Positions 40,001 to 48,012 of a stretch of DNA of 64,000 bases are shown piece by piece. The position numbers were made by a program, and so were the translations under genes. The stretch lies in contig JAQGLT010000061.1 in the NCBI GenBank assembly GCA_028292745.1, positions 1 to 64,000 of the forward strand, in the 5' to 3' direction. Position 1 is the stretch's first letter, and each line of letters opens with the position of its first letter. This DNA comes from Polaromonas sp. (GTDB lineage Bacteria; Pseudomonadota; Gammaproteobacteria; Burkholderiales; Burkholderiaceae_C). The notes beneath the pieces are model-generated. The model was not told the DNA's origin and searched no databases. It was given only the letters and a program-made list of their open reading frames with translations.

Positions 40001-43000
40001 GGCGGGTGATGCCGCGGCCTTGGACAACTGCGCAATATAGCGTTCGCCATTGCGATAGGCGACAAGGTCTGTTTCGTCAGGGCTCTGGCTTTCGGAAACA
40101 ACCGCGCGGGCGCATGTGCCGGCCAAAACATCTGCATCGGCAAAATCAATCAGGCAGGCTGTGACGTTCGCTATTTCACGCGGAATGACCCGCGATGGCC
40201 CCAGCGCCAGCGCCCCTTCCGGATGCAGCACCGGCTCTCCCAATACCGACTGGCAGGACGCAGTGGCGATGGTGAGGTGGATCGGATGCGCAAGGTCAAC
40301 AGCCTGAATGGCCTTGGCGGTATGCACCAGGCTGCCGAAGGCCAGCATTTGCTCTGCATTGGCCTGGCCCTTCGTGCCTTGCACCGCCTCCAGCGCCCAC
40401 AGATGAATGATGGACTCGGGGGACCTGCCTTCTTGCTCAAGGGCATCGAAAAGACTGCGGTAGCCGTCTGCATCGGCAGGCGCGAGTGTGAAATTCCCAT
40501 CGCTCAGTCTGGCAAAGTTTTTGCCAGGCCGAACAAGCGTCACCTTGCCGCCGCCCGCTGTCAGTTCTGCCACCACGTTGCGGGCCATCTGCGTGTCATG
40601 GCCGAATACGAGCGATTGGCCGCCGGAGCGGACGGTAGCAGCCGGTGAAGGCGTGCGGCGCCACCGGGGTGTCAAAAACCAGTCGTCGTAGGAGGCAAGG
40701 CGCTTGAGAGCCTGCGCCCTCGGCGGAAGGGTTTCCCGTGCCTCTGCTGATGAGGCATGGATGGAAACGCCCGGCTCAATCCAGTGACGCTGATGATCGA
40801 AAGCATAGGTGGGAAGCGAAATACGCCGCGCCTGCACCGGACCGCGAACCACCTCCCACTTGGGCAGGACGCCGCGCGTCCACAGTGCGCCTGCGGCCGT
40901 CAGCATCAGGGCAAGGTCGGCGCTGGGCTCCTGGGCCTTGCAGGTCGAGGCAAGGATGGCCCTCGGTTCACCGCGGCTGTTCTGGCGGGCAAGCGCGCAC
41001 AGGCCCTGACTGGGCCCGGCTTCGATAAAGACAAGATCGGGCGCCAATTGCAGCAGTTTTTGAAAGCCATCGGCAAAGCGCACCGGGTTGCGCAAGTGCT
41101 TGACCCAGTACTCGGGATCCGTGAGCGTCTTCGCGTCGGCCCAGGAGCCCGTCAGATTCGATATGAAAGGAAGGGTTGGCGGGTTAAAGCGGATTCGTGA
41201 AACCCGCTCGCGGAAGGTTTGCAGAATGCCATCGAGCAAACGCGAGTGCGCTGCCACGTTGATGCGCAAGCGTCGCCCTTCCAGTCCCTGGTCGGCAAGC
41301 CGCTGCTCTACCTGCGCAATGGAGGCAAGCGATCCTGAAGCAATGCATAAGTCCGGTGCGTTGACAGCCGCGACATCGACGTCCAGCCCGGTTACCAAGG
41401 TGCGCAGTTCTTCCTCGGAAAGATCGACTGAAAGCATGCTGCCTTGCGGCGCTGTTTCAAAAAGCTGTCCGCGCAAGACCACCATTGCCAGCGCGTCTTC
41501 CACCGACATCACGTCGGCCAGGCAGGCCGCCGCGTATTCCCCGGCGCTGTGCCCAATGACGGCCGCAGGCGTGACGCCCCAGCTCTTCCATAGTTTTCCC
41601 AGGGCATATTCAAGAATGAACAAGGCCGGAATGGCGTAGGAGGGTTTTTCCATCGCACTTGCCGCATCAACAGTGCTTAAACCGCTGTTGAACATCACGG
41701 CGCGCAGGTCAGGCGGTGCGCTGGGGGGAATGAGGCTGAAGCACTCATCAACGGCCTGCCTGAACCCTGGCTGGCTCAGCAGTTCACTGCCCGCTCCGGG
41801 ATAGTGCGCGCCTCCGCCTGGGAACATCAGCACAACCCCGGGCGGATTCGCCGCTGCTTTGCCGGTAACGGACCGGGCATTGGGTTTGGGCAGCAACGCA
41901 GTGCGCAGGCCGGCCACATCCTGTGCAACGATGGCGCAGCGATGGTCGAAAGATTTGCGTCCGACCTGCGTGGTGTACGCAGCATCGGCCAGCCGAAAGC
42001 CCTCGGGCGGGGACGCAAGGAAATCGCACCACTTTTCCTTGAGCTTTTCGAGCGATGCCGGATTGCGCGCAGAAAAATTAAAAACCTGCCAGCCCGCATC
42101 CGGCGCGGCGGTGGCCATGGCCGGTGGCTCCTGCAAAATGACGTGGGCATTGGTGCCGCCCACACCCAGTGCATTGACGGCGGCGCGGCGGGGGCTGTTC
42201 GCCTCAGGCCAGGGCTTTGCTTTGTCCACTACATAAAAGGGCGTCTTGCCCATGTCGAACCGGCTGTTCGGTTCGCTGAAGTTCAGGCTTGCTGGAATCA
42301 GGCGATTCCGCAGGGCAAGAGACACCTTGATGAGTGAGGCCACACCAGCGGCCGTGTCCAGATGCCCAATATTGGTCTTGAGTGAGCCAATGCCGCAAAA
42401 GCCTTTGCCCCCGCCTCCATAAGCCTGGCTAAGCGCTGCCACTTCAATCGGGTCGCCCACAGGCGTGCCAGTGCCATGGGCTTCGATGTAGGAGACACTG
42501 GCCGCTTCGACGCCTGCAACGGCAAGGGCCTCGACGGCCGCGCGAGCCTGGCCGTCCACACTGGGCGCCAGATAGCCGGCTTTGCCCGAACCGTCGTTGT
42601 TAACGGCTGATCCGCGAATGACGGCATAAATATTGTCGCGGTCCTTGATGGCGTCTTCCAGGCGCCGCAGCACCACAATGCCTGCGCCGCTGCCAAAGAC
42701 CGTGCCCTTGGCGTTGTTGTCAAAAGCACGGCAGTGGCCATCAGGCGAGAGGATTTCACCTTCCGCATAGTGGTAGCCCCGGCGGTGGGGCAGCTCAATG
42801 CTCACGCCGCCCGCAAGCGCCATGTCGCATTCGCCTGACAACAGGCTCTGCGCGGCAACATGGACTGCGACCAAGGAGGTCGAGCAAGCCGTCTGGATAC
42901 TGATGCTGGGGCCCTTGAGGTCCAGCAGGTAAGACACGCGGGAGGTGAGGAAATCCTTGTCGTTGCCCGTGTGCCGCAGCAAGAACATGCCCACTGACTT

Positions 43001-43435
43001 CACCAGCTGTGGATTCGTCAACAGATTGAACGGCAGGTAGGCCTGCATGCCGCAACCGCCGAACACACCGATGGCACCCGGAAAGTTTTCAGGCATATGC
43101 CCGGCATCTTCCAGCGCTTCCCACGCGCATTCGAGAAAGTGGCGATGCTGCGGATCAAGTATTGCCGCATCGCGCTTGCTGAAGCCGAAGAACTCGGCAT
43201 CGAACATTTCCATGTCCGGAAGCACGAGGCTGGCGCGCACGTACTGGGGGTCATCCATGTCGGCCTGGGCCACCCCGGCAGTGCGCAGTTCCTCGTCCGT
43301 CATCCACTGGGTCGCTTCCTGGCCGTCGCGCAGGAGATTCCAGAGTTCAGGGGCCGAGCGTGCCGCCGGAAACCGTCCGGCAAGCCCGACGATGGCGACG
43401 CTGCCCGGTTCGAAGTCGTGAGTAGAGTCATCCAT
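37094..43435 (-). CDS. Type I polyketide synthase, KS-AT-KR-DH-ACP-TE
   Basis: The start at ATG 43435 is supported by AAGGAG seven bases upstream (43450 in the track is a TTG). Domains (track numbering): KS 16-440 with Cys in TACSTSL (189) and His in EAHGTGTPVGDP and KTNIGHLDTAAG; AT 538-840 with GHSAGEYAA (Ser 635) and a VAAHS motif that suggests malonyl-CoA. A structural KR part spans 920-1150, then catalytic KR 1160-1345 with SGGLGDIA and FSSTSAYLGVAGQVDYAAANAY (Tyr 1325). DH 1385-1645 has HRVAGRPVLPG (His 1404) and HPALTDMA. ACP 1727-1795 has LGGHSLAAV (Ser 1758). TE 1840-2090 has LAGFSGGGVIAFE (Ser 1913) and His 2065. The DH follows the KR, an unusual order. It takes the aminoacyl unit from the NRPS encoded immediately upstream, extends, reduces, may dehydrate, and releases it. 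Confidence 0.95.
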   Translation of the reverse strand: MDDSTHDFEPGSVAIVGLAGRFPAARSAPELWNLLRDGQEATQWMTDEELRTAGVAQADMDDPQYVRASLVLPDMEMFDAEFFGFSKRDAAILDPQHRHFLECAWEALEDAGHMPENFPGAIGVFGGCGMQAYLPFNLLTNPQLVKSVGMFLLRHTGNDKDFLTSRVSYLLDLKGPSISIQTACSTSLVAVHVAAQSLLSGECDMALAGGVSIELPHRRGYHYAEGEILSPDGHCRAFDNNAKGTVFGSGAGIVVLRRLEDAIKDRDNIYAVIRGSAVNNDGSGKAGYLAPSVDGQARAAVEALAVAGVEAASVSYIEAHGTGTPVGDPIEVAALSQAYGGGGKGFCGIGSLKTNIGHLDTAAGVASLIKVSLALRNRLIPASLNFSEPNSRFDMGKTPFYVVDKAKPWPEANSPRRAAVNALGVGGTNAHVILQEPPAMATAAPDAGWQVFNFSARNPASLEKLKEKWCDFLASPPEGFRLADAAYTTQVGRKSFDHRCAIVAQDVAGLRTALLPKPNARSVTGKAAANPPGVVLMFPGGGAHYPGAGSELLSQPGFRQAVDECFSLIPPSAPPDLRAVMFNSGLSTVDAASAMEKPSYAIPALFILEYALGKLWKSWGVTPAAVIGHSAGEYAAACLADVMSVEDALAMVVLRGQLFETAPQGSMLSVDLSEEELRTLVTGLDVDVAAVNAPDLCIASGSLASIAQVEQRLADQGLEGRRLRINVAAHSRLLDGILQTFRERVSRIRFNPPTLPFISNLTGSWADAKTLTDPEYWVKHLRNPVRFADGFQKLLQLAPDLVFIEAGPSQGLCALARQNSRGEPRAILASTCKAQEPSADLALMLTAAGALWTRGVLPKWEVVRGPVQARRISLPTYAFDHQRHWIEPGVSIHASSAEARETLPPRAQALKRLASYDDWFLTPRWRRTPSPAATVRSGGQSLVFGHDTQMARNVVAELTAGGGKVTLVRPGKNFARLSDGNFTLAPADADGYRSLFDALEQEGRSPESIIHLWALEAVQGTKGQANAEQMLAFGSLVHTAKAIQAVDLAHPIHLTIATASCQSVLGEPVLHPEGALALGPSRVIPREIANVTACLIDFADADVLAGTCARAVVSESQSPDETDLVAYRNGERYIAQLSKAAASPASSLPPRLRHEGVYLVSGGLGDIALDLAAFLSTTKKARLALVSRRALPPKAAWQALALSQEFSPEAQIVRRLMEFETQGAQIQVFSADVADPAAMARVVADCQRHFGAINGVFHAAGTLEDALIASKTPESIERVFMPKVHGAQVLHALFPPGTLDLFAVFSSTSAYLGVAGQVDYAAANAYLTSLAASRPDGLSIQWGVWSDMGMAARAYGKATPALNRLKAIHPLLGVQVARENGAVFEAVYATNSLWVLQEHRVAGRPVLPGTAYVEIVRAAMAFLHPGTAIEIRALSFEEAMMFEQDVTRTVRTEMRLSREGYDFCVLSRSSSDKQWLEHARASVSVFRGSLQALPFLPAGQWRQGEIPQEQAVAFGPRWHSIASMQLTERGGTAEMELAERFADDLGEYSCHPALTDMAATFGLHILEVKHRQDNLFVPLSIERIRLVAPVPRKLISRVALKGQPQERFAAFDVSLHAPDGSPVATFEGFSLRGVHPAAISHQPAVQAPKELTLAESLLSCGIRGEDSPALFERIFASTERELSVSSIAMSELKRAMKEAAPKPVAAKSVKAGAASGGVALNPVERAIADVWCELLGVDEVAKDDDFFALGGHSLAAVRLFARIRKQFSVDLPLATLFQAPTLAALAALVEESRAPDLQPGAGSDAVQASASSQGKMPLKRAWSPLVTICQGLPGRRPLFLVHGAGGNVLNFKLISDQLGPEQPFYGLQAQGVDGRLPVLPTIEAMATQYVEAVRSVDPQGPYQLAGFSGGGVIAFEMAQQLTRAGATIEFLGMMDTLSPAAAKRKIPFLKRLWLLQHRSPNFVAERSERRQKKRLEPVIAEQVREKILAGVPLTPELVDFHLSRNYLEAQDRYEPQPYDGSLVLFKATHASTQYLSAGRSLGWEEHIHGNIRVIPVEGSHLSMMMMPGVAQLIDGFRKELALIEAVKAFRSEQLIAAKPENTGSGINGKLSTA

Positions 43436-43446
43436 TGCTGTCTCCT

Positions 43447-46400
43447 TCAAGCAGTGGGTGTTGGCGCAAGGGTAGTACGTGCGCGCATATTGCGACGCGC
43501 ATTGGCGCGGCTCAACCCATCTCCAACTGCTGTACTGGCGCCCTGACCGCTCAGATGCGCGGCAAGTGCCTGAATGGTTGGCAAGCGAAACATGTCCGTG
43601 ATGGACACTTCATGCCCCGACACTTCGTGCAGGCGGCGCTGCACCTGCACGACAAGAAGGGAGTGCCCTCCGAGATCGAAGAAATTGTCGGTCATGCCAA
43701 CACTCGGCAGGCCAAGCGCTTCTTGCCAGATCGTGGCGATGCGCTTTTCGAGCTGGCTTTCGGGAACAGTCGCGCTGGGCACTGCGGCGGCGGATCGCAG
43801 TTCCGGAAAGGCGCGCCGATCCACTTTGTTGTTGGGCGTCAGGGGAAACGCCTGAAGTACCTGGAGCGCCGCAGGCACCATGATTTCAGGCAGATCGACT
43901 TTAAGGGCGGCTCGAATCTGCTCGGTGTCCAGGGAAGCACCGGCTCTTGAGGTGAGGTAGCCAACGAGGCGCTTGTCGCCCATGCCATCTTCGTGAACGA
44001 TGACCACGGCTTCCTTCACCCCCGGCTGTTGCATGAGTGCATTTTCGATTTCGCCGAGTTCAATGCGGTGGCCGCGAATCTTCACCTGATGGTCGATGCG
44101 CCCCAGAAACTCAAGTTTCCCGTCGGGATGACGGCGCACCAGATCGCCTGTGCGGTAGAGCCTTGCACCCGGCTCTGCCGGGTCGGCGATGAAGCGTTCG
44201 GCGGTAAGCTCCGGGCGCCGCAAGTAGCCAGCGGTGACACCGGCTCCGCCGATGAGCAATTCGCCCGCAACAAAGGCGGGGCATTCCTGCCCGCCGGGCG
44301 TGCGAATGTGCAGCCGGGTATTGGCAATCGGTTCTCCCAGGGGAATGAACTCGCCGATGTCCGTCAGATTGCAAGTGCTGGACCAGACGGTGGTCTCTGT
44401 CGGCCCATACATATTCAGAAGCGTCCCAGGCACCAGTGCCCGCAATTCCCTGGCAAGCTTTACAGGCAAGGCTTCGCCTCCGACCATGAGAACTGAAAGA
44501 CGCCCCAATGCGGCGCGGCCTGCGGCATCGGCCACCAGCATCGACGCCATGGAGGGAGTGCACTGCAGGTGGGTGATCTGGTTCTGCGCGACTTCCTCGG
44601 CAATGGATGCCTGCTGTACGGCCGTGCTGGGAAGCTGCGCGGATTCCATCAGCTGTTTGAGGGGCTGCAAGTGCGCCAGGACGGTGTCGGTGTCAATCCC
44701 GAAGTCGATCAGGCAGGCAATCTCGTCAACACCGGCATCCTTGAGCTTGTGCACCATTGGAAGGCAGCGCTGCGGCGTGCCGAAAAGCGAACTCGTGCCG
44801 TAGTAGCGGGAAAATGCATGTTCAAGCAGCGCATCCATTTCCTCATCCGACAGGGGCTTGGCGTCCATGATTTCGACCGGACTTTTACCGGATTCGGCGC
44901 CGCGCTGGACGAATGTGGGAAAGGTCCAGGCGGCCTGCTTGATCAGGTCGAGCGAACTGCGCAGATAGGCCTTCATGGGTTCCCGGACCGTTTCGCGCAC
45001 CGTGTTTTCATCATCGCCGACAAAGGTGTGCACCATGAGCGTCACATGCCCGAGACCTGCGTGGCCGGCCTTTTGCCAGGCGGCCCGGTAAAGCCTGAGC
45101 TTTTCGGCCATATCCTCCAGGCTTTGTCCCAGCAGGTGCGTGAGTACATGGCAGCCCATCTCGCCCGCCTGCTGAAATGTTTCGGGATTTCCCGCGGCCG
45201 TCAGCCAGATCGGCAGCTCTTTCTGAACAGGACGCGGCAGGGTCTGAATGTCAACGGGTTTTCCGAGGGGACCGGGAAATGCAACGCTTTCGCCCCGCCA
45301 CAAGCGGCGGACAGTATCGATGTTGGCAAGCATTTCGTTCTTGCGGTCAGCAAAGGCATTGGGCGCGATCACGAAATCGTTGGGCTGCCAGCCTGCGGCA
45401 AAGGAAACGCCCACCCGGCCCTTGGAAATGTTGTCAACGAACGCCCAGTCTTCTGCCACCCGGATCGGGTGATGCAGTGGAAGCACGCAACTCCCGGCGC
45501 GTATTTTCAGGCGTGTGGTGGCGGCGGCAAGCACTGCGCTGGTCAGGGCTGGATTGGGATAGAGCCCGCCAAAAGCATGGAAATGCCGCTCTGGCGTCCA
45601 GATGGCGGTAAAGCCCGCCTCATCGGCGAATTTGGCCCCTTCTAACAGTAGCTTGTAGCGATCTTTCGACGTGGTCGAATCGCTTGAGAAATAAAAGAGG
45701 CTGAACTCCACCGATTGAGGGTTGGCGGTTTTTACGCTGTTCGAATAGAGAACGACCGTGAAGCCTCGGGTGAGTGTCCAGCACAGCTCAAGCACCGAAA
45801 TATCGAAGGACAGACTGGTCACCGCCAACCATTGCCCTGCCGGTTCGCCAGGCACACGCTGTGCCATGCCGGCAAAGAAGTTCATCACGTTGCGATGGGT
45901 GACGATGACACCTTTCGGCCGACCCGTGGAGCCGGAGGTGTAGATCACGTAAGCCGCGCTTTCGGCTGTCACGACCGGAAGCTCAATGCCTTCGGCGGGC
46001 AATGCAAGGACCGGCGCATCCATCAAAAACGTTTTTTCGGCAGGAATTCCCAGTGAGGCTGCGAGCGATGAATGCGTGACGACGATCGATGCCATCGAAT
46101 CCTCGATCATGTACAGGATTCGGTCTTGCGGATAGGCGGGATCCAGCGGCAAGTAGGCGGCGCCAGCCTTCAGGACGGCCAGCAAGGTGATGACGAGATG
46201 GGGCTCGCGCTCCAGGCAGATGCCGACGATATCGCCCGGCCGGACCCCGCGCTCCACCAGGCGGCATGCCAGGACGGTGGCTTCCCGGTCTAGCTCGCGA
46301 TAGGACAGGTTCTGTGACTGCCACCTGATTGCGACATGCTCCGGGGTGCCGCATGCCTGCGCGGCAATGGCCTCATGCACGCAGATGGCCTCGTCATACG

Positions 46401-48012
46401 CAGTAGCCGTCGCATTCAGCCGACCGAGCATTTGCAGCTCGGCGTCGGGCACCAGGCAAATTTCTGCAACCGTGGCGGATTCGTCCTGGCAGGCACCCAA
46501 GTAGGCAGTGAGATGCAATGCCATGGACTGGAGGGTTTCATGCGAGAACACCGCGCCATCGCCGACAAGTTCCAGGTTTTTCCCGCCTGCATCGACAGCC
46601 AAAAGCAGCTCGGCCTTGCATGCACCCAGCTTGCCATTCATTGAAATACCAATTTTGATTGGCATTTCACCGACGGCCTTGGGATTGATTCGTGACGGCA
46701 GGTCACATGCAAAAGAGCCTGCCTGATGAATTTTGTTGATTTGGGCGTTTGCGAGCGCTTCCCCTTCACGCACTGAAGCCTGGGCATTCGTTACCAGTGT
46801 CAACGGAACCCAGGGAGAAAGCCAATGCTCAACGCCATCTGTGTGCCGCGCCAGCAGATCATCCGAGTAAATGACTGAAATTTTCGATTGCCCTGTCAGT
46901 GCCGACAGCCACCCGAAAAATGCGCCAACCGTCCGGCCCCCTTGCGCCGCAAGGTGAAGCGGGATATGCACCGGCTGGCGTGAAGCCGATAAGGACTGGG
47001 AAGCTTGGCGTGGATAAGGGAGTTCCACAGGGGCCAGATCGGCGAACACCCTGCGCCAAAAAGGCTCGCTTTGGGCGGCCTGGGGAATACGGGAGGAGAG
47101 CTTGTCGCGAATCAGATCATCCAGACGTGGAAGTACCGTGCCTTTGCCCAGTTCCCGCAGCACGACCGGACCTGCTGCATCAGAAATTCCACCCAGCAGA
47201 AGATCCGCATCCCCCGTTGCAACGATCAGCGAATCGTCGTTGACTTCAAGCACCGTGCCTGGTGCCGCACGGGATGAAACCTTCATGGCAACTGCCGAAC
47301 GCACATACAGAATTTTGCTGCCCAAGTAGATTTTCGGCCGCGCCAGGGGGTTGAGATAAGAACCAAAGTCCAGGCCGCGCACCAATGACTCCAGCTCCTG
47401 CGCTGGGCGGGAAAAATCAAGGGTTCCAAGCAAGGCCGGACGCTTGCGGCCAGAAACATAACTTCGCAGGCCCTGTTGCTCCGTGAGCTGGAGCCTGTCC
47501 TGGCCCAGGTCTTCAATCAGGGCGCGAAAGCTGGCAAATCCGGCTTCATAGCATTTTGCGTTAAGGCTGAAGGCGGTTTCGCCTGCTGCAATCTCTATAG
47601 GCGCCTGCCTGACGATACGGCCTGCATCCACCTCCGGTGTCATTTCGTGCCACGTGATGCCGTGTTTTTTTCCCTGTGCAATCAATGCCCAGGCGGTGGC
47701 ATTCAGGCCGGCGTAATGGGGGAGCAGGGCATCATGGAAATTGATGGCAAGTTTTCGGGGCTTGGTGATAACGCTTGTGGGCAGGATATGCAGAAAAGCA
47801 ACACTGAAGAGATAATCAAATTCAAGGTCTGGAAGCGCGACTGGCGAATCGGGTGCTAACCTAATCGCATTAATGTTTTTTTCCGCCGCCCATGCCAATA
47901 TGTTTTGCTCATGGCTTGCCACGGCAATTATCTTATGGCCTGCATTGCTATAGGCTTCCGCACATTGGATTAATAGGCTTCCATCACCAATAAACACAGC
48001 ACTCGTGACCAT
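43447..48012 (-). CDS. NRPS: formyltransferase - partial C - A with inserted luciferase-like monooxygenase - PCP
   Basis: ATG 48012 is preferred over the TTG at 48021. Domains (track numbering): formyltransferase 5-290 with INFHDALLPHYAGLNATAWAL (catalytic Asn/His) and TPEVDAGRI (Asp). The C-terminal half of a condensation domain, about 318-535, begins FWRRVFADLAPVELPYP and has no HHxxxDG. The adenylation domain is split: 548-760 with YVIYTSGSTGRPKGV and LSFDISVLEL, then 1145-1410 with YGPTETTVW, YRTGDLV and PNNKVDR. A luciferase-like flavin monooxygenase lies between them at about 770-1115, with FAAGWQPNDF and WTPERHFHAFGG. PCP 1418-1490 has LGGHSLL (Ser 1454). Such inserted monooxygenases are known from MupA/Atu3671-like proteins. 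The ten-residue code reads DILQMGMVWK, glycine-like. It ends 12 bp before the PKS start and is one operon with it. Confidence 0.95.
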   Translation of the reverse strand: MVTSAVFIGDGSLLIQCAEAYSNAGHKIIAVASHEQNILAWAAEKNINAIRLAPDSPVALPDLEFDYLFSVAFLHILPTSVITKPRKLAINFHDALLPHYAGLNATAWALIAQGKKHGITWHEMTPEVDAGRIVRQAPIEIAAGETAFSLNAKCYEAGFASFRALIEDLGQDRLQLTEQQGLRSYVSGRKRPALLGTLDFSRPAQELESLVRGLDFGSYLNPLARPKIYLGSKILYVRSAVAMKVSSRAAPGTVLEVNDDSLIVATGDADLLLGGISDAAGPVVLRELGKGTVLPRLDDLIRDKLSSRIPQAAQSEPFWRRVFADLAPVELPYPRQASQSLSASRQPVHIPLHLAAQGGRTVGAFFGWLSALTGQSKISVIYSDDLLARHTDGVEHWLSPWVPLTLVTNAQASVREGEALANAQINKIHQAGSFACDLPSRINPKAVGEMPIKIGISMNGKLGACKAELLLAVDAGGKNLELVGDGAVFSHETLQSMALHLTAYLGACQDESATVAEICLVPDAELQMLGRLNATATAYDEAICVHEAIAAQACGTPEHVAIRWQSQNLSYRELDREATVLACRLVERGVRPGDIVGICLEREPHLVITLLAVLKAGAAYLPLDPAYPQDRILYMIEDSMASIVVTHSSLAASLGIPAEKTFLMDAPVLALPAEGIELPVVTAESAAYVIYTSGSTGRPKGVIVTHRNVMNFFAGMAQRVPGEPAGQWLAVTSLSFDISVLELCWTLTRGFTVVLYSNSVKTANPQSVEFSLFYFSSDSTTSKDRYKLLLEGAKFADEAGFTAIWTPERHFHAFGGLYPNPALTSAVLAAATTRLKIRAGSCVLPLHHPIRVAEDWAFVDNISKGRVGVSFAAGWQPNDFVIAPNAFADRKNEMLANIDTVRRLWRGESVAFPGPLGKPVDIQTLPRPVQKELPIWLTAAGNPETFQQAGEMGCHVLTHLLGQSLEDMAEKLRLYRAAWQKAGHAGLGHVTLMVHTFVGDDENTVRETVREPMKAYLRSSLDLIKQAAWTFPTFVQRGAESGKSPVEIMDAKPLSDEEMDALLEHAFSRYYGTSSLFGTPQRCLPMVHKLKDAGVDEIACLIDFGIDTDTVLAHLQPLKQLMESAQLPSTAVQQASIAEEVAQNQITHLQCTPSMASMLVADAAGRAALGRLSVLMVGGEALPVKLARELRALVPGTLLNMYGPTETTVWSSTCNLTDIGEFIPLGEPIANTRLHIRTPGGQECPAFVAGELLIGGAGVTAGYLRRPELTAERFIADPAEPGARLYRTGDLVRRHPDGKLEFLGRIDHQVKIRGHRIELGEIENALMQQPGVKEAVVIVHEDGMGDKRLVGYLTSRAGASLDTEQIRAALKVDLPEIMVPAALQVLQAFPLTPNNKVDRRAFPELRSAAAVPSATVPESQLEKRIATIWQEALGLPSVGMTDNFFDLGGHSLLVVQVQRRLHEVSGHEVSITDMFRLPTIQALAAHLSGQGASTAVGDGLSRANARRNMRARTTLAPTPTA

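Noticed and set aside
44680-45714. Possibility that the monooxygenase segment is an assembly error or fused separate gene
   Set aside because: Frame is continuous on both sides and adenylation motifs resume in order after it; the same insertion type is known in MupA/Atu3671-like proteins.
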